Source of the DNA: Tricholomella constricta
Taxonomy: Eukaryota; Basidiomycota; Agaricomycetes; Agaricales; Lyophyllaceae
DNA: 64,000 nucleotides
Reading direction: 5' to 3'
Assembly (NCBI GenBank): GCA_013368375.1
Contig: JAACJP010000031.1
Span: 310,001 to 374,000, forward strand
In this document: piece after piece, positions 62,764 through 64,000 of the stretch
Layout: every line of letters begins with the position of its first letter
How positions within the stretch are numbered: position 1 is the first letter of the stretch
The notes under the pieces: model-generated
Told to the model about the DNA's origin: nothing
Database searches by the model: none
Seen by the model: only the letters and a program-made list of their open reading frames with translations
Made by a program: the position numbers and the translations under genes

Positions 62764-63999
62764 TCAGATAGTGGGTTGGTGCGTGGGGTGCTGGGGGCGG
62801 TTCTGCCTCTGTTGGGCGCGTTCGGCGGCGAGGTGTCGCACGGTTTCGGCGGTGGATTTGAAGCGCTTCGTGGCATGGATGAATCTGAGAAGGTGTTTCA
62901 AGGCATCGGGGCTCGAGAGGAGATGTGAGAGGGACTCAGCTTTTCTGCGTAGGTTACGACGTAGGTGGTGGTGTCTTTCGAACTGGTAGTGCGGGCAAAC
63001 TAGTAGGAAATGGCGAACGGTTTCGGGTGTGATACCCTGGCAGTGTGGGCATGAGGGGGTTTCCGATCTGTGGATGCGGAAGAGGTGTTGGTTTAGGGGA
63101 GAGTGGCCGGTTCGGAGTTGGGCGATAAGAGCTGATTGGCGGCGGTCGAGGGAGGCGACGAGCTTGAGGAATTTGCGTGAGGGGAGGGATTTGTCGATGG
63201 CGTGGATAACTGGGTATCTAGGTGATTTCTTCCAACGTTGCTTCCAGCGCTTCTGGAGGTTTGCGAGGTGTTCTTGCCGAAGGGCAGGAATGCTGATGGG
63301 AAGGGCCTTGTGTCGGAGGTAAACGGGGAGCGTCGACGGGGGGCTTGAGCTGCCTTGCGCTGCGGATTTGGCGATTTCGTCGGCGCGTTCGTTCGGACCG
63401 AAGTCGACGTGGCCGGGGGTCCAGTGTATTTGAAGATCTGTAACTCTGCGAGAACGGTCAGTCCACGGGTTACCTCGACGGAGAGCTGCACGGCGTTCGC
63501 TTGCGCGGGCGATGCGATCTTGTTTAACGTGTAGCTTCTCGGCGGCCGTGTGGACGTGATCTAGAAGGTAGTGGGCAGGGTGGGGCTTTTGGTTACGAAG
63601 AGCCCGGATGGTTGCTTGACTGTCACTGCCGATGGCCGTGACGGAGTGGAGGCGGCGGCTGGATGTGGTCAGTAGGTGGAGGCCTAGTGTGAGGCCGACG
63701 ATTTCGGCCTCGTAGACTGTATGCTTCGTGATGGGCCCGAGGTGGTATTTGAGGGAGGATTTTTCTTCCCCGTCGATGTAGAGAACGGCTGACGCTCCGA
63801 CCCCTCCTTCGTAGCCCGATCCATCGCAGTACACGGAGGTGGGCGCTACTTGGTGGACGCGATTAGCTTCCACGAGTGCTTTGTCCTTGTTACCTTTAAT
63901 GTGGGTGCTGAAGGAGGGGACATAGTTTGGGCGTCTTCTTGTTGGCGAAATGGTTTCGACTAGCGTAGGGTCGATCCCGGTGAGATGGAAGAGGTGGTG
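62764..63999 (-). CDS. LINE ORF2 C-terminus: RNase H domain and zinc motif (5' end outside window)
   Basis: The frame is open from the right edge to a TGA at 62764, 411 residues. The RNase H active site is complete: YCDGSGYEGG (D), VYEAEIVGLTLGL (E), AIGSDSQATIRAL (D) and NERADEIAKSAA (D). RNase H removes the RNA strand during target-primed reverse transcription. Next come QSALIAQLRTGHSPLNQHLF and a Cys/His motif CPHC...H...C (SCPHCQGITPETVRHFLL) that is common after the RNase H in LINE proteins. No stop or frameshift is seen in this part, so the copy could be recent. The reverse transcriptase is not in the window. Confidence 0.9.
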   Translation of the reverse strand, partial: HHLFHLTGIDPTLVETISPTRRRPNYVPSFSTHIKGNKDKALVEANRVHQVAPTSVYCDGSGYEGGVGASAVLYIDGEEKSSLKYHLGPITKHTVYEAEIVGLTLGLHLLTTSSRRLHSVTAIGSDSQATIRALRNQKPHPAHYLLDHVHTAAEKLHVKQDRIARASERRAALRRGNPWTDRSRRVTDLQIHWTPGHVDFGPNERADEIAKSAAQGSSSPPSTLPVYLRHKALPISIPALRQEHLANLQKRWKQRWKKSPRYPVIHAIDKSLPSRKFLKLVASLDRRQSALIAQLRTGHSPLNQHLFRIHRSETPSCPHCQGITPETVRHFLLVCPHYQFERHHHLRRNLRRKAESLSHLLSSPDALKHLLRFIHATKRFKSTAETVRHLAAERAQQRQNRPQHPTHQPTI

Positions 64000-64000
64000 T

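Larger units (their letters stand above)
62344..64000 (-). mobile_element. Non-LTR (LINE) retrotransposon, 3' part with poly(A) tail, runs off the window
   Basis: The element is on the minus strand and enters from the right edge. It has the end of its second open reading frame (RNase H and a zinc motif), a 3' untranslated part (62368-62763), and a terminal run of 24 T on the plus strand (62344-62367), i.e. a poly(A) tail. These parts in this order are typical of Tad1-like LINEs of fungi. The reverse transcriptase and endonuclease should lie beyond position 64000. No target duplication can be checked because the 5' end is outside. Confidence 0.85.

Overview
The window is nuclear DNA from a filamentous basidiomycete, most likely a mushroom-forming Agaricomycete. 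Genes are split by many short (about 45-60 bp) GT-AG introns, several with very small exons. The content is typical of that group: three class I hydrophobins, a homologue of the fruiting-body protein priA, ergosterol synthesis, a fused fungal pyrimidine synthesis protein, a purine permease, NuA4 and GINS subunits and a fungal-type SLATT protein. All gene models here were built by eye from reading frames and splice sites.

Layout. 0-2 kb: a protein fragment cut by the left edge and a small unknown gene. 2-6.5 kb (minus): ERG25 sterol C4-methyl oxidase and an AzgA-type purine permease. 6.5-9.3 kb: no convincing gene. 9.3-12.3 kb (+): EPL1, the scaffold of NuA4. 14.6-15.7 kb (+): a priA-like secreted cysteine-rich protein. 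16.3-18.2 kb (minus): a secreted BNR_4-type protein, divergent from DAP1 (18.6-19.3 kb, +). 21-24.7 kb: SLD5 (+), convergent with BUR6/NC2-alpha (minus), then a SLATT-domain membrane protein (minus). 26.3-33.5 kb (minus): the large URA2 gene (glutaminase, carbamoyl-phosphate synthase, dead dihydroorotase, aspartate transcarbamoylase).

34.2-34.6 kb holds a compact MITE with perfect 38-bp inverted ends and TA at both termini. 35-43.4 kb (all minus) holds three hydrophobin genes around the beta-tubulin gene. 44.6-52.5 kb (all minus) holds a large multi-pass membrane protein (DUF3433-like), a protein with a possible RNase H-like fold and an SR/acidic tail, and a DMT/EamA transporter. 54-56.8 kb (+): an SFP1-like zinc-finger regulator. 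57-62.3 kb looks gene-poor, with a possible decayed repeat element. From 62.3 kb to the right edge lies the 3' end of a non-LTR (LINE) retrotransposon on the minus strand, including its RNase H domain and poly(A) tail.

Most genes are housekeeping (sterol, purine and pyrimidine metabolism, chromatin, replication, cytoskeleton). The accessory layer is the hydrophobins, the priA-like and BNR_4 secreted proteins, the SLATT protein and the transposable elements. I saw no rRNA, tRNA or CRISPR, and no clear bacterial-style operon or recently transferred segment.
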